The notes under the pieces are model-generated. The model did no database searches. It had not been told where the DNA came from and saw only the letters and a list, made by a program, of their open reading frames with translations. Shown in pieces: positions 7,613-17,216 of a stretch of 64,000 nt of DNA (the stretch's first letter is position 1; each line of letters starts with the position of its first letter). Position numbers and translations under genes: made by a program. The stretch lies in assembly GCF_025758695.1 (NCBI RefSeq), contig NZ_JANJQP010000001.1, positions 558,001 to 622,000 of the forward strand. Direction: 5' to 3'. This DNA is from Oenococcus kitaharae (lineage in GTDB: Bacteria > Bacillota > Bacilli > Lactobacillales > Lactobacillaceae).

Positions 7613-8835
7613 ATAACAGCTCCTGCTCTGCTTGCTTGTTTCTGCCTAGCCTGCTGACGACTATATTCCCTAGAGACGGTGCAGGCAATTCCGACTGAGA
7701 TTGAGCTAATCAGAAAAGATGACCCACCATAAGATATAAACGGAAATGTCACACCGGTCATCGGCAGTGCCCCAATAATACCACCTAGGTTGACCAATGC
7801 CTGTATAAAGAAATAACTGCCGATACCATATAACATCAGACGTCCAAAATTATTTTTGATGTGAAAAGCAATATAAAACATTCTGCCAATCATCAGCATC
7901 AGAACAGCAACCACAAGAAACAATGCCAGTGCACCCAATTCTTCGGTAAAAATAGACATGATAAAATCAGTATTCGCTTCTGGCAGATAGCCCATTTTTT
8001 CAATTGAATTTCCCAATCCAACCCCAAAAAGCCCGCCATGAGCAATTGCATAAAAGGAATTAATCAACTGCATAGAGTAACTGCTCGAATAGGGCCAGGG
8101 ATTTAAAAATATCAAAAAACGGCGAGCTTGAAAATTGCCATTTAAAAAAGAGGCCGGAAGCAGATTTAGCAAAGTCGGGAGGAAGAGATAAAGTGTTGTA
8201 ATCGTTAGCAGCATGAGTGCCAGCCATTTTAAATGAACGCCGGAAGCAAAAACAATCAGCAGAATCAAGAAAAACGCAATCAAAGAATTACCCAAATCAG
8301 GCATGATGAGTACTAAAAACAAATTAGCTAACACAAAAGCTATCTGGGAGGGTAAAAATCCAAAATATCGTTTGCCGGCGGGTGGTAGTACTACCTTTGA
8401 CTGAACATTCCTATTTAACTGTCGTTCAGATTTATCCAAGCGGCGGGCAGCCAACGAAGACAAATACAAAATGACCGTAATCTTAAAAATCTCCGCCGGC
8501 TGAATATTAAAGAAAGGAAGCGCAATCCAGCCATGAGCGCCCGTGCCAGCTGACCGCGAAGAAATAAACCGTGCAAATGCTAGTAAAACAAAAGTCACAC
8601 CCAAGGCTATCGAAGCCAATTTTGGTGATGCCAGCCATTTTATTTTTATGAAAAAATCAAAGATGGCAACTGTCAGTATACCCAGCAGCGCGAACAAAGA
8701 CTGCCTGAACAAAAAACCGAAGGCCCCACTTGGAAACGCAGAAGAAGCCGAGAAAACAACTAGAATACCAATCACGCTCAAAAATAAAAAAGGTCCGATG
8801 AGCAGCCAATCTATTTGTTTTAATATTTTATTCAC
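7609..8835 (-). CDS. ftsW: FtsW/RodA-family peptidoglycan polymerase, probably FtsW
   Basis: 408 residues with about ten membrane segments; a SEDS-family glycosyltransferase that polymerises lipid II at the septum. The conserved C-terminal segment PMTGVTFPFISYGGSS and the NTDFIMSIFTEELG loop are present. FtsW rather than RodA is inferred from its place ahead of rsmD-coaD. The start is GTG (8833-8835). No Shine-Dalgarno is visible; instead an extended -10 (TG-T-TAGAAT, plus 8842-8850) lies 6 nt before the GTG, so the mRNA may be leaderless. An ATG just upstream is out of frame and closes after three codons. Confidence 0.88.
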   Translation of the reverse strand: MNKILKQIDWLLIGPFLFLSVIGILVVFSASSAFPSGAFGFLFRQSLFALLGILTVAIFDFFIKIKWLASPKLASIALGVTFVLLAFARFISSRSAGTGAHGWIALPFFNIQPAEIFKITVILYLSSLAARRLDKSERQLNRNVQSKVVLPPAGKRYFGFLPSQIAFVLANLFLVLIMPDLGNSLIAFFLILLIVFASGVHLKWLALMLLTITTLYLFLPTLLNLLPASFLNGNFQARRFLIFLNPWPYSSSYSMQLINSFYAIAHGGLFGVGLGNSIEKMGYLPEANTDFIMSIFTEELGALALFLVVAVLMLMIGRMFYIAFHIKNNFGRLMLYGIGSYFFIQALVNLGGIIGALPMTGVTFPFISYGGSSFLISSISVGIACTVSREYSRQQARQKQASRAGAVI

Positions 8836-8888
8836 CCATTTATTCTAACAATCGAATTTATCTTTTAAAACTGTGGCAAGATAAAATC

Positions 8889-9365
8889 ATGAATGATTTA
8901 CAGATTACGGTTTACACTGATGGCGGAAACCGCAACACAGGCAATAAATTAGGCCAGCATGTTAAAAATAATGATTTATCCGCTTGGGCCTATCTGATCA
9001 AATACCAGGATCACGAATTAACTGCCTCCGGCCTTCAGCTCGGCGCAACCAATAATGCCATGGAATTAACAGCAATTTTAGAGGCCTTCAAAAGAATTCT
9101 TGGCAACCATATATTTGATGATAAACCGATTCTTCTCATTAGCGACTCACATTATGTTTTGGATCCGATGTCAAAAGGCTGGCTGAACAACTGGATCAGA
9201 AAAGGACAGGATCGGCCTAATATCAATCTCTGGCGAGCTCTTTATCCGCTGTATATCAAGCTAAAACCTCGTCTAACCCTCAAATGGGTGAAAGGACATC
9301 AAAATACCTCTGGCAACATCCGAGTGGATGAGATGCTAAATAATGAGATGGACCAGTATCATTAA
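8889..9365 (+). CDS. rnhA: ribonuclease HI
   Basis: 158 residues. It cleaves the RNA strand of RNA-DNA hybrids. The DEDD catalytic set is visible: Asp in YTDGG (residue 11), Glu in NNAMELTA, Asp in ISDSHYV, and Asp in NIRVDEML near the C-terminus; the WVKGHQNTSGN loop is also typical. It is divergent from ftsW across 53 nt. No clear Shine-Dalgarno precedes the ATG. Confidence 0.93.
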   Translation: MNDLQITVYTDGGNRNTGNKLGQHVKNNDLSAWAYLIKYQDHELTASGLQLGATNNAMELTAILEAFKRILGNHIFDDKPILLISDSHYVLDPMSKGWLNNWIRKGQDRPNINLWRALYPLYIKLKPRLTLKWVKGHQNTSGNIRVDEMLNNEMDQYH

Positions 9366-9372
9366 GAGCAAT

Positions 9373-9390
9373 AAAAAAAGGCCTCAGGCC
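9373..9390 (-). terminator. terminator after the Lys/Ala-rich gene
   Basis: Minus strand: GGCC-TGA-GGCC followed by seven T. The stem is short but GC-only, and it lies 13 nt after the stop of the 9404-9961 gene, at the convergence with rnhA. Confidence 0.65.
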
Positions 9391-9403
9391 AATTCTCTGG
9401 AAC

Positions 9404-9961
9404 TTACTTTCTGAATTTATCTAGCAATCTAGCAAACCAGGACTTCGTTTCATGAACAGCTGGTTCAGCGCTTTTAACAGCCTTTTCAGCTGCTTCCTTG
9501 GCTTGATCAACAACCGGTTTAACCGTTTCGTTAACAGCCTGCACAGCTTTTTCAGAAATTCTTTCAGCTGATTTTTCAATAGCGGGCTTAACAGCTGCTG
9601 TTTTTTTGACAACTTTTTTAGCCTTGGGCGCAACTGCCTTTTTTGCAGCAGCTGTTGTTTTTACGACTGTTTTTTTACTGCTTGCAACAGATTTAACAAC
9701 TGTTTGTTTAACAGCCGTGGCAGCTTTGCTGACCGGCTTTTTAACGGCTGCGGCCTTAGTGGCTGTTTTCTTAAGAGTTGTAGATGTCTTTGCAGATCCT
9801 TTTTTAGCCGCTGCCGATGCCCTTTTGACCGTTGTTTTGGCAGTTGACGAGGCTTTAACGGCTGTCTTTTTAGCAGCAGTCTTCTTTACAGCAGCTTTCT
9901 TAACTGGTTCTGTAGTTTTAACAGCTGCTTTTTTAGCAGTCGTCGTTTTCTTCTCTGGCAT
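9404..9961 (-). CDS. histone H1-like Lys/Ala/Thr-rich repeat protein
   Basis: 185 residues. From residue 3 to about 130 it is almost only Lys, Ala, Thr, Val and Ser in degenerate AAxKKTxxK repeats, like the tail of eukaryotic H1, Pseudomonas AlgP or chlamydial Hc proteins. From about 130 to 170 it becomes a mixed-charge, probably helical stretch (EKSAERISEKAVQAVNE), and it ends with an aromatic basic amphipathic tail, SWFARLLDKFRK. It contains no cysteine. It has its own consensus-like promoter, a good ribosome site (AAGGAGAG) and terminator, so is likely monocistronic and well expressed. Nucleoid or nucleic-acid binding is inferred from composition only; a cell-envelope role via the C-terminal helix is an alternative. 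Confidence 0.75.
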   Translation of the reverse strand: MPEKKTTTAKKAAVKTTEPVKKAAVKKTAAKKTAVKASSTAKTTVKRASAAAKKGSAKTSTTLKKTATKAAAVKKPVSKAATAVKQTVVKSVASSKKTVVKTTAAAKKAVAPKAKKVVKKTAAVKPAIEKSAERISEKAVQAVNETVKPVVDQAKEAAEKAVKSAEPAVHETKSWFARLLDKFRK

Positions 9962-9985
9962 TTTCTCTCCTTGCTAACGAGACAA

Positions 9986-10014
9986 ATTTTAGCAAAAAAT
10001 GATAAATGTGACAA
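9986..10014 (-). promoter_or_regulatory. sigma-A promoter of the Lys/Ala-rich gene
   Basis: Minus strand: TTGTCA (10009-10014), 17 nt spacer, TAAAAT (9986-9991) preceded by TGC, an extended -10. It lies between prfC and the gene, leaving a leader of about 20 nt with AAGGAG. Confidence 0.7.
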
Positions 10015-10018
10015 ATAG

Positions 10019-11533
10019 TTACAGCTTTGCCTGCAGCTTGACGTTGGGATATTTATCAGCGAACCAATTCAATGAAAATTGATTTTCAAACAAAATAACC
10101 GGGTCACCCTTCCGATCGCGCATTAATAACGACCGGCTGCTATTCATTTTTTCATCTAAATCCTCAGGATCAATCCAGCGTGCAATTTTTTTGCCAATTG
10201 GTTCAAAAATGACCTGTGAATTGTATTCATTGGCCATCCTAAACTGAAAAACTTCAAACTGCAATTGACCAACGGCACCTAAAATATATTCTTGTCCCCG
10301 CCAAGATTGAAAAAGCTGAACCGTACCTTCCTGTACTAATTGATTTATCCCTTTGTGGTAAGTTTTTTGCTTCATGACATCTTTAGCAAGAACACGATTA
10401 AAGAGGTCTGGTGTAAATGTTGGCAATGGTTCGAATTCGACTCTCTTTTTACCCGAAAAAATAGAATCGCCAATCTGAAAATTACCGGTATCATACAAGC
10501 CAATAATGTCCCCCGGAACGGCGTTTTGAATGTTTTCCCGCTCATCAGCTAGGAATTCGGTCACATTACTCAATTTCAGTTTTTTTCCGTTCCTGACTAA
10601 CGTTACTTCCATGCCCTTGACAAAATTTCCCGACACAATTCGGACAAAAGCAATTCGGTCTCGGTGATTCGGATTCATATTGGCCTGGATTTTAAAAACA
10701 AAAGCCGTAAATTGCGGATCATCAGGTTGAACTTCCTGTCCATCGATCGTTGGTTTTTCTGACGGCGCTGGCGCATATTTCAGGTATTCATTTAAAAATT
10801 GTTCCACACCAAAATTGGCTAAAGCAGAACCAAAAAAGACAGGAGTCTGCCGGCCGTGCATGACTTTATCCTTATCCAACTTGTTTCCAGCCTCTTTTAA
10901 TAACTGAATCTCAGTCTGAGCTTCATCATATACCGATTGATCAAGCTCTTTTGTATGATTGTATTTAATTAATTTGTCCGCTTGCAAGTCGTAAATGCCC
11001 TGCAACAATTGACCAGATCCAACCGGCCAATTCATCGGGCAGGCTTCAATTCCTAGGGTCTTTTCAAGCTCATCAACCAAATCAAAGGCTTGGCGGCCGT
11101 CACGGTCTAATTTGTTAAAAAAAGTGAAAACCGGGATTTTTCTTTTTGCCACAATTTCAAATAACCGCCTCGTCTGAGGTTCAATACCCTTGGCAGAGTC
11201 GATGACCATGACAGCTGAGTCCACAGCCATCAATGTTCGATAGGTGTCTTCTGAAAAATCCTCATGTCCAGGTGTATCCAAAATATTAATTCGCTTGCCG
11301 GCATAATCAAACTGCAGTACTGAAGAAGTGACAGAAATGCCACGCTGCTGCTCGATAGCCATCCAATCTGAAGAAGCCATCTTGTTTGACCCGCGGCCCT
11401 TGACTGTTCCAGCTTGTCTGATCACGCCGCCATGAAGCAGCAGCTCCTCAGTCAAAGTGGTCTTCCCGGCATCGGGATGAGAAATAATCGCAAAAGTTAC
11501 ACGATTTTTGTATGCATTCGTTGTTTTAACCAT
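10019..11533 (-). CDS. prfC: peptide chain release factor 3
   Basis: 504 residues, slightly shorter than the usual 520-530. It is a translational GTPase that recycles RF1/RF2 from the ribosome after peptide release. The G-domain motifs are [12 protein letters not shown] (P-loop), the switch around [24 protein letters not shown] and [11 protein letters not shown]; the last two followed by class-II domains identify RF3 rather than EF-G. It stands alone; only a weak ribosome site (GGAA) precedes the ATG. Confidence 0.96.
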   Translation of the reverse strand: MVKTTNAYKNRVTFAIISHPDAGKTTLTEELLLHGGVIRQAGTVKGRGSNKMASSDWMAIEQQRGISVTSSVLQFDYAGKRINILDTPGHEDFSEDTYRTLMAVDSAVMVIDSAKGIEPQTRRLFEIVAKRKIPVFTFFNKLDRDGRQAFDLVDELEKTLGIEACPMNWPVGSGQLLQGIYDLQADKLIKYNHTKELDQSVYDEAQTEIQLLKEAGNKLDKDKVMHGRQTPVFFGSALANFGVEQFLNEYLKYAPAPSEKPTIDGQEVQPDDPQFTAFVFKIQANMNPNHRDRIAFVRIVSGNFVKGMEVTLVRNGKKLKLSNVTEFLADERENIQNAVPGDIIGLYDTGNFQIGDSIFSGKKRVEFEPLPTFTPDLFNRVLAKDVMKQKTYHKGINQLVQEGTVQLFQSWRGQEYILGAVGQLQFEVFQFRMANEYNSQVIFEPIGKKIARWIDPEDLDEKMNSSRSLLMRDRKGDPVILFENQFSLNWFADKYPNVKLQAKL

Positions 11534-11596
11534 TTATTTGTTCCGTTTTCTATGAGTTCTCTTAATTAACTTTAACTATTCTTCTTTGATAACAGC

Positions 11597-11626
11597 AAAA
11601 AAATTCCGCTTTTGCGAGCGGAATTT
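11597..11626 (-). terminator. terminator after the BI-1 family gene
   Basis: Perfect 10-bp stem AAATTCCGCT / AGCGGAATTT with a 6-nt loop, followed on the minus strand by seven T. It is 18 nt downstream of the 11645 stop. Confidence 0.9.
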
Positions 11627-11644
11627 CAAGATAAACTAATTTCA

Positions 11645-12367
11645 CTAGTTTCTCTGATTGCCAAAAAGTCTGAGCAGGAACAAGAACAAATTAATGAAAT
11701 CAAGGTAAAGATTTAATGCACCGGCAATAGCCAACCCATTTGTGGTCTCGTTTCCTTGGCCTTGAAGCTGAAAATACATCTGCTTCAAACGATTATTGTC
11801 ATAAGCAGCATAGGCACTAAAAACAAGAATACCCAAGACTGAAATAATCAAACTAAAGCCGGGAACAAAAATGCTGATGATCAAGCCAACAAATAAAGCA
11901 ATCAGTGCACCGAACATAATCGGTGCCCAAGAAGCTAGATTCTTTTTCGTGATAAAGCCATACAAAGACATGGCACCAAAATCAACAGCTGCAACTAGAA
12001 AAGCAGATACGATTGATGACAGGCTGGTGACAGCAAAAATAACACCGAAGAAGAGGCCCTCAATAACTGCATAAACTAATAAACCGGCTAGTGCTAAAGC
12101 AGGATTCTTCAAGGCATTGCGCCCAATCATGATCACAACCGCAAATTGTGCGATTGCCAGAATAATCCAAGTCAGCATGCCGCTATTTTGGTAAAAATTA
12201 GCTATCTGTGAAGCCAGCGGATAGGCCAAAAGGTAGGCCAAACCGAAGGTAATCAGCAAGGCACCGCCCATATATGCATAAGTCCTTTGAAAGAAAGCAG
12301 CCAACCCGGCTTGTCTGGTCGAATCTGTCACATCTTTCAAAACTCGATTGTTAGAAAAATTTTGCAT
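11645..12367 (-). CDS. Bax inhibitor-1 (YbhL/YccA) family membrane protein
   Basis: 240 residues with seven predicted membrane segments after a 20-residue cytoplasmic N-terminus (KDVTDSTRQAGLAAFFQRTYAYMGGAL is typical). The family core ..FSAYAAYDNNRLKQMY with conserved Asp residues and the C-terminal ALNLYLDFINLFLFLLRLFG are present; the Asp pair forms a pH sensor in the calcium-leak channel BsYetJ. In bacteria the role is mostly unknown; YccA modulates FtsH. It is monocistronic, with AGGAGGTTAGA before the ATG and a terminator after. Confidence 0.9.
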   Translation of the reverse strand: MQNFSNNRVLKDVTDSTRQAGLAAFFQRTYAYMGGALLITFGLAYLLAYPLASQIANFYQNSGMLTWIILAIAQFAVVIMIGRNALKNPALALAGLLVYAVIEGLFFGVIFAVTSLSSIVSAFLVAAVDFGAMSLYGFITKKNLASWAPIMFGALIALFVGLIISIFVPGFSLIISVLGILVFSAYAAYDNNRLKQMYFQLQGQGNETTNGLAIAGALNLYLDFINLFLFLLRLFGNQRN

Positions 12368-12435
12368 TCTAACCTCCTTTTGAAATTAATTATAACAGGA
12401 TCTTAAAATTTTTGTCTGACTATTACTGACCTTTT

Positions 12436-13761
12436 TTATTTTTCTTGAATCTTTTGATAACCCTGAGTTAAAGCATCCTCATACTTTTCAATATCACCAG
12501 CCCCCATAAACAACAGGACGGCGCCATGCTCAGCACTCAACTCATGAAAAGCATTCTCTTCAGTCAGAATGGTTGCGGCATTAGGCAATTTTTCTAAAAT
12601 ATCTTCACTTTTTGCTTGTCCTGCTTTTTCCCGAAGAGAACCAAAAATCGGTGTGATGTAGACTTTATCAGCGGCTCTAAGCACATTAATATATTCGGAT
12701 TTAAACGCTTTGACGCGTGTATAAGTATGCGGCTGAAAGATTGCAACGAGCCGTTTGTCTGGAAATTTCTGACGTGCTGCATCAATGGTTGCCTTGATCT
12801 CATTAGGATGATGCGCGTAATCATCCACAATCGTCAAATCAGCAACTTGGCTAATAGCAAAGCGGCGTTTGGCACCCGTATAAGAAGCGACTTTAGATTG
12901 GATTTCTTCGACGGTCAATCCTAAACTGTCAGCTGCCGCAATTGCAGCCAAGGTATCCAAGATACCATGCTGCCCCTCAATCCTTGTAAAGAAACGGCCA
13001 AGTTCATTGCCTTGATTAAAGACGGTAAAATAGCTTCCTTCGGGTTTTTCTAAGATATCGCCAGCATAGATATCATCATTTTTTTCTAGGCCGTAATAAA
13101 GCATTTTGGCTCTTTTGGGCTGGAGGCGGTGAATTTCAGGATCTTCGCCATAAGCAAAAATAGTCTGACTGACACGATCAGAAAACTCCGAAAAAGCTTT
13201 TTCAACATCATCTAAGTTCTCGTAATAATCCGGGTGATCCCAATCGATATTCGTGATGATCGCAACATTCGGCGTATAGGGCTGAAAGTGACGTTCATAC
13301 TCATCGGCTTCGACGACAAAATATTTAGAGTCAGCAATACCTTTGCCAACACCATCCCCAATCAAATAACTGACACCTTCCGGCCGGCCGGAAAGAATGT
13401 GTGCTAAAAGGCTGGTCGTGCTTGTCTTGCCGTGAGCACCAGCAACAGCAATCGAAAAGTGACGGGAAATGACTTCTTCAACAGCCTCTGGATAGGTTAG
13501 CAAACGCGCCCCAAGTGCTTTAGCAGCTAAAACCTGTGGATGGTTATCGGGAAAAGCATTGCCTTTAACGACGGTATAATCGGCCTGAATGAGAGCCGGG
13601 TCAAAAGCAGTAATCCGAATCCCAGCTTTGAGGAGCGGAAACTGCGTGAAAGTTTCTTTGTCGATATCCGAACCTAGTACTGTATTGCCCTGGTCATGCA
13701 GAATCAATGCCAGGCTGGCCATACCAGTTCCTTTAATTCCGATAAAATAATATGTTGTCAT
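12436..13761 (-). CDS. murC: UDP-N-acetylmuramate--L-alanine ligase
   Basis: 441 residues. It adds L-Ala to UDP-MurNAc, the first peptide step of peptidoglycan precursor synthesis. Motifs are the N-terminal Rossmann-like [14 protein letters not shown], the ATP loop [11 protein letters not shown] near residue 108, [10 protein letters not shown], and the C-terminal [14 protein letters not shown]. It follows ytpR by 6 nt on the same strand, so the two are likely cotranscribed, an arrangement also found in other lactic acid bacteria. Confidence 0.97.
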   Translation of the reverse strand: MTTYYFIGIKGTGMASLALILHDQGNTVLGSDIDKETFTQFPLLKAGIRITAFDPALIQADYTVVKGNAFPDNHPQVLAAKALGARLLTYPEAVEEVISRHFSIAVAGAHGKTSTTSLLAHILSGRPEGVSYLIGDGVGKGIADSKYFVVEADEYERHFQPYTPNVAIITNIDWDHPDYYENLDDVEKAFSEFSDRVSQTIFAYGEDPEIHRLQPKRAKMLYYGLEKNDDIYAGDILEKPEGSYFTVFNQGNELGRFFTRIEGQHGILDTLAAIAAADSLGLTVEEIQSKVASYTGAKRRFAISQVADLTIVDDYAHHPNEIKATIDAARQKFPDKRLVAIFQPHTYTRVKAFKSEYINVLRAADKVYITPIFGSLREKAGQAKSEDILEKLPNAATILTEENAFHELSAEHGAVLLFMGAGDIEKYEDALTQGYQKIQEK

Positions 13762-13767
13762 AATCGC

Positions 13768-14376
13768 CTAATCAAACTCCAATTCATTTGCTCTATTAAA
13801 ATCCAAAGGATCGCCAACATTGCCAAAGTCATCCGGCAGAATAATCATACCTGAGTGATCGGGTGCGTTTTTCAGACCTAATTCTCTTGGCGCAGCCATC
13901 ATAGCTTGAGAATCAACAGAACGCAACTGGCCTGGCCAGATAATTTTACCGGATGGCAGAATGGCACCCGGTAGGCAGACAACCGTCTTAACATCTGTGC
14001 GCAGATTCGGGCTGCCAGAGACGATTTGAATGCTTTTATCCTTGGAAATAGCCACTTGAGCAATCGCCAAATGATCGGAGTTTGGATGTTTTTCAATCGA
14101 CTGAACCAATCCAATCACAAACTTCGGCTGCAAATCAGGAGATAATTCTGCCTCAAATCTAGCATCAGTTAACTTTTGATTAAGTTTTTTAATTGTGTCG
14201 GAATCTAGCGTAACAGGCCCCGGCTTAGAAAATGACAGATCAGTGAAATGGTAAGCCAGTGTCTTCCCTTCTTTTGAAATTCGTATGATATTGTCTTTTG
14301 TTTCGACAACTGAATCGGGTTTTTCTGCTGCCAGAAAAACGATCAGAGTCCCCGAATTATAGTCCGCAACGAGCAT
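13768..14376 (-). CDS. ytpR: YtpR-family tRNA-binding domain protein
   Basis: 202 residues. The N-terminal DUF4479-like part (about 1-85) is followed by an EMAP/tRNA-binding OB fold (about 90-195) with FVIGLVQSIEKHPNSDHLAIAQV, VSGSPNLRTDVKTVVCLPGA and SQAMMAAPRELGL, resembling the first domain of PheT. The function of free-standing YtpR is not known; tRNA or nucleic-acid binding follows from the fold. No Shine-Dalgarno precedes the ATG (14374-14376); an AT-rich -10-like sequence lies immediately upstream. It heads the unit with murC and is divergent from 14416. Confidence 0.88.
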   Translation of the reverse strand: MLVADYNSGTLIVFLAAEKPDSVVETKDNIIRISKEGKTLAYHFTDLSFSKPGPVTLDSDTIKKLNQKLTDARFEAELSPDLQPKFVIGLVQSIEKHPNSDHLAIAQVAISKDKSIQIVSGSPNLRTDVKTVVCLPGAILPSGKIIWPGQLRSVDSQAMMAAPRELGLKNAPDHSGMIILPDDFGNVGDPLDFNRANELEFD

Positions 14377-14415
14377 ATTTATATCTTAAAACAAAAAAAC
14401 CATATAATTATTGGC

Positions 14416-14739
14416 ATGAGTAAAAATCACAACAACTTAATTGCGGCCGGAATTGGATTTGCCCTCGCTGGTGGACTTTCCTGGCTCCTAGCTAAGAAAA
14501 TTAAAAATAACAATGCTGATCAGGTTCTAGATCAGGTTAAACAATCGCTATCGGCACAAGGAACAGTCTCTCATGCTTGGATAAACGGCCAACGGACCGG
14601 CAGTGATGATTATGATGTCAAAGCTGTCTATATGGGCGGCGCCTGGATTACAAGCAATGCTGGCGAAACAAAAAAAATCGACTTTATCGCTAATGCTGAT
14701 ACAAGCGAGATTCTTTACGTCAAAAATGCAAATGATTAA
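14416..14739 (+). CDS. small membrane-anchored protein, unknown function
   Basis: 107 residues that I do not recognise by name. There is one N-terminal membrane segment (about residues 8-24, LIAAGIGFALAGGLSWLLA), a Lys/Asn-rich stop-transfer, then a domain with SLSAQGTVSHAWINGQ and YDVKAVYMGGAWIT that looks like the small PepSY-like secreted or anchored proteins of lactic acid bacteria. A perfect -10 (TATAAT, 14403-14408) lies 7 nt before the ATG and there is no ribosome site, so a leaderless mRNA is likely. It is convergent with trmB, which begins on the next base. Confidence 0.75.
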   Translation: MSKNHNNLIAAGIGFALAGGLSWLLAKKIKNNNADQVLDQVKQSLSAQGTVSHAWINGQRTGSDDYDVKAVYMGGAWITSNAGETKKIDFIANADTSEILYVKNAND

Positions 14740-15405
14740 TTAAGACGGAAAGGATGCTTTGACCCAGTACTCCGGCTGATGCATTTCAGCAAATTTTTGT
14801 TCGTACTCACTCTCGATATTATGGGGATGTTTGGCTAATTCATGGTGCAGATCATAGCTGATGTCCTCGGCTGACCAATTCAGGCCGGCATCCTTGAAAC
14901 TGCTTAGAGAATATTGAAACAAGCCGAAATTGTCTGTTTTAAATTCCAAAGTACCCTTGGACTGCAAAATTCGCGCATATGAGGACAGAAAATTTGCTGC
15001 AGTCAAGCGCCTTTTTTCGTGTTTGGCCTTTGGCCAGGGATCGCTATGATTCAGGAAAATACCCGCGATTTCGCCATCGGCGAAATAATGGCTGACATCG
15101 GCACCATCACCGTAAATTAATTTGAGATTCGTGATTTCTGGATCTTTTTCCAGGGCATTTTTGCCAGCAATCGCCACAGCGGTCGGTTGGAGTTCCAAAC
15201 CAATAAAATTGATTTTCGGATATGCCAGGGAGTTTTCCAAAATAAATTGCCCTTTTCCCGATCCAATTTCCAGATAAATTGGATGATCATTTTTAAAGCG
15301 TGCCTGCCACCGCCCTCTTAACTGCCCAGCCTGATCATTTTCGATGACCAATTCCGGATGGCTGCTGATAAAGGGCTTGGCCCATTTTTTACTTCTTAGT
15401 CGCAT
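14740..15405 (-). CDS. trmB: tRNA (guanine46-N7)-methyltransferase
   Basis: 221 residues. It forms m7G46 in tRNA. The SAM-binding motif YLEIGSGKGQFI, FIGLELQPTAV, and the family signature FLNHSDPWPKAKHEKRRL are all present. The start overlaps the end of ecsB by 17 nt, so trmB is the last gene of ecsA-ecsB-trmB. Confidence 0.96.
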   Translation of the reverse strand: MRLRSKKWAKPFISSHPELVIENDQAGQLRGRWQARFKNDHPIYLEIGSGKGQFILENSLAYPKINFIGLELQPTAVAIAGKNALEKDPEITNLKLIYGDGADVSHYFADGEIAGIFLNHSDPWPKAKHEKRRLTAANFLSSYARILQSKGTLEFKTDNFGLFQYSLSSFKDAGLNWSAEDISYDLHHELAKHPHNIESEYEQKFAEMHQPEYWVKASFPS

Positions 15406-16447
15406 ATTTAAATCCTACCAGACGCGGCAGATAACCCTTGATAATCAACCATGCAAATAAGATAAAAGCAAAGATGGCATACGCAGATGCAGTTGTTCGA
15501 TGTGTCAGCAGCAAGGACAGGGATAAACAAAGAACCACCGGTGAATAGATTTTGACTGCAAGAAGCTGAAAATCGGCCAGTTTAGCCTCAAGATCTGTTT
15601 GATAACTTAGGACCATCAAATGGTGGTCAAAATGATGAAAAACACTTTTCAGCTGGTAAGCTAGCGCAAATAAGATAAACAGGCCGGCACAGGCAGCTGA
15701 GAAAAGTGAAGGCAGAAAAAGCGTCAGCATAATTCCCAAAAGGCTGACAAAAAACACAGGCCCAATTAATTGGCGGCTGCGGAAAAAATACCTGGTAAAT
15801 AAAATCCAGTAAAAACTCCGATTAAATTTCTGCAAACGTTTAATCAGCCAATCCCACAGGCGGCTGGGCCGGTTATCGTGTTTAATTTCTTTGACATCGG
15901 TGAAAAAGTTCAAGAAAAGGTTCAGCTGATTAACACGTCGTTTTTCTAAATCAATGGCGTAAATCCAGGCAATTCTACTGTCAGAGCAAATTTTTCGATA
16001 ACTAAGAAGCAGTAGAAAAATTTTGATAACTAGCCAAAATGCAACATATAAACAGGTTATCCAAACATTTAAAATGGCTAAAAGTGCTGGCAGCATTGCT
16101 AAATTAATCATCAGCTGAATCACAACTGAAACACAAATCGACCGAATCAGAGCTGCTTTAAGAAATTGCTTGATCTCACGAAGGTCAGAAATGAGAAAAA
16201 TCCGATCTGCCTCCTGAAAAAAAGTAGCCAATCGTCCCAGAAATAAACTAACCAGACTGATTGTTAGCAACACCGGCATTGTAAAAAAACTATGGCCGAT
16301 GGCCGAAAGATGATGCAGGTACTCGTAACCGCCAAAAACCAAGGCAATAAATAAAAACGCAACAAACTGATCGTTAAAAGCCCGGCTTAAATAACGCATG
16401 TTTCGCTGAAAAGACCTTTGCCGGCGGGATGCGAACACCCGAGTCAT
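15389..16447 (-). CDS. ecsB: ABC transporter permease EcsB
   Basis: 352 residues with about eight membrane segments, of the EcsB family. In Bacillus and other Firmicutes EcsAB loss affects protein secretion, competence and intramembrane proteolysis by RasP; the substrate is debated. Identification rests on pairing with EcsA (overlap 4 nt), the basic N-terminus ASRRQRSFQRNMRYLSRAFND, and the downstream trmB. Confidence 0.85.
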   Translation of the reverse strand: MTRVFASRRQRSFQRNMRYLSRAFNDQFVAFLFIALVFGGYEYLHHLSAIGHSFFTMPVLLTISLVSLFLGRLATFFQEADRIFLISDLREIKQFLKAALIRSICVSVVIQLMINLAMLPALLAILNVWITCLYVAFWLVIKIFLLLLSYRKICSDSRIAWIYAIDLEKRRVNQLNLFLNFFTDVKEIKHDNRPSRLWDWLIKRLQKFNRSFYWILFTRYFFRSRQLIGPVFFVSLLGIMLTLFLPSLFSAACAGLFILFALAYQLKSVFHHFDHHLMVLSYQTDLEAKLADFQLLAVKIYSPVVLCLSLSLLLTHRTTASAYAIFAFILFAWLIIKGYLPRLVGFKYATKK

Positions 16448-17175
16448 TTTTCAGCCTCTTTAGCCAACTGATAGTAAACGCCATCAATTGTCTGCTGTTT
16501 GGGAAAGGCCTGAAAAATATCCTTCAAATGACCGCGTACACGAATTTTGCCTTGATCCAATAACAAGAATTGGTCCACAAATTCTTCAGCGCCAGCAATA
16601 ACGTGTGTACTCATGAGAATTGTGCTACCGGCAGCTTTTTTTTCTTTCAATAAATCAATCAGGTCAGCAACAGCCAGTGGATCCAATCCAATGAAAGGTT
16701 CGTCAATGATCAGAAGCGGCGTATCAGCCAATAATGCCATCACGATCATAACTTTTTGACGCATTCCCTTTGAAAAATCAATCGGAAACCAGTTCCCTTT
16801 ATCCTCCAGGCGAAAAATCTTGAATAGACGCTGGGCGTCGCTTTCGGCTTTTTTCTCATCGAGATGATAGGCTGAAATTGTTGTCTGGACGTGTTCGTTG
16901 AGTGTCAGGTCTTCATAGACCACCGGTAATTCCGGAATGTAGGACAAAGCAGATTGATAACGAACAGGTTCTTTTTGACTATCAATATTATCAAAAATAA
17001 TTTGACCGGTCTTTGGCTTCATAATACCGATCAGATGATTAATCGTCGTCGTTTTGCCAGACCCATTCAAACCAATCAAGGCTGTCAGAGTGCCGGATGC
17101 CACGGTAAAAGAAATATCTTCAATTGTATTTGCTTGACCATAACCACCGGTCAAATGGGAAACTTCTAATGTCAT
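16444..17175 (-). CDS. ecsA: ABC transporter ATP-binding protein EcsA
   Basis: 243 residues. Walker A is GLNGSGKTT (about residue 37), the signature loop is FSKGMRQKV rather than LSGGQ, and Walker B is LLIIDEPFIGLDP; all are as in EcsA. It energises EcsB. The -10-like TGTTAGAAT lies 14 nt before the ATG, which would leave only a very short leader, and there is no Shine-Dalgarno. It is divergent from the hit gene, the conserved ecsA/hit arrangement of Firmicutes. Confidence 0.92.
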   Translation of the reverse strand: MTLEVSHLTGGYGQANTIEDISFTVASGTLTALIGLNGSGKTTTINHLIGIMKPKTGQIIFDNIDSQKEPVRYQSALSYIPELPVVYEDLTLNEHVQTTISAYHLDEKKAESDAQRLFKIFRLEDKGNWFPIDFSKGMRQKVMIVMALLADTPLLIIDEPFIGLDPLAVADLIDLLKEKKAAGSTILMSTHVIAGAEEFVDQFLLLDQGKIRVRGHLKDIFQAFPKQQTIDGVYYQLAKEAEK

Positions 17176-17216
17176 AGTTATTCGATTAAATTCTAACAGA
17201 CCGATATAATATAGGC

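Noticed and set aside
9606-9977. 123-codon hydrophobic frame opposite the Lys/Ala protein
   Set aside because: The Ala/Val/Phe-rich translation is what the reverse strand of Lys/Ala repeats must give; the minus strand has the promoter, ribosome site and terminator.
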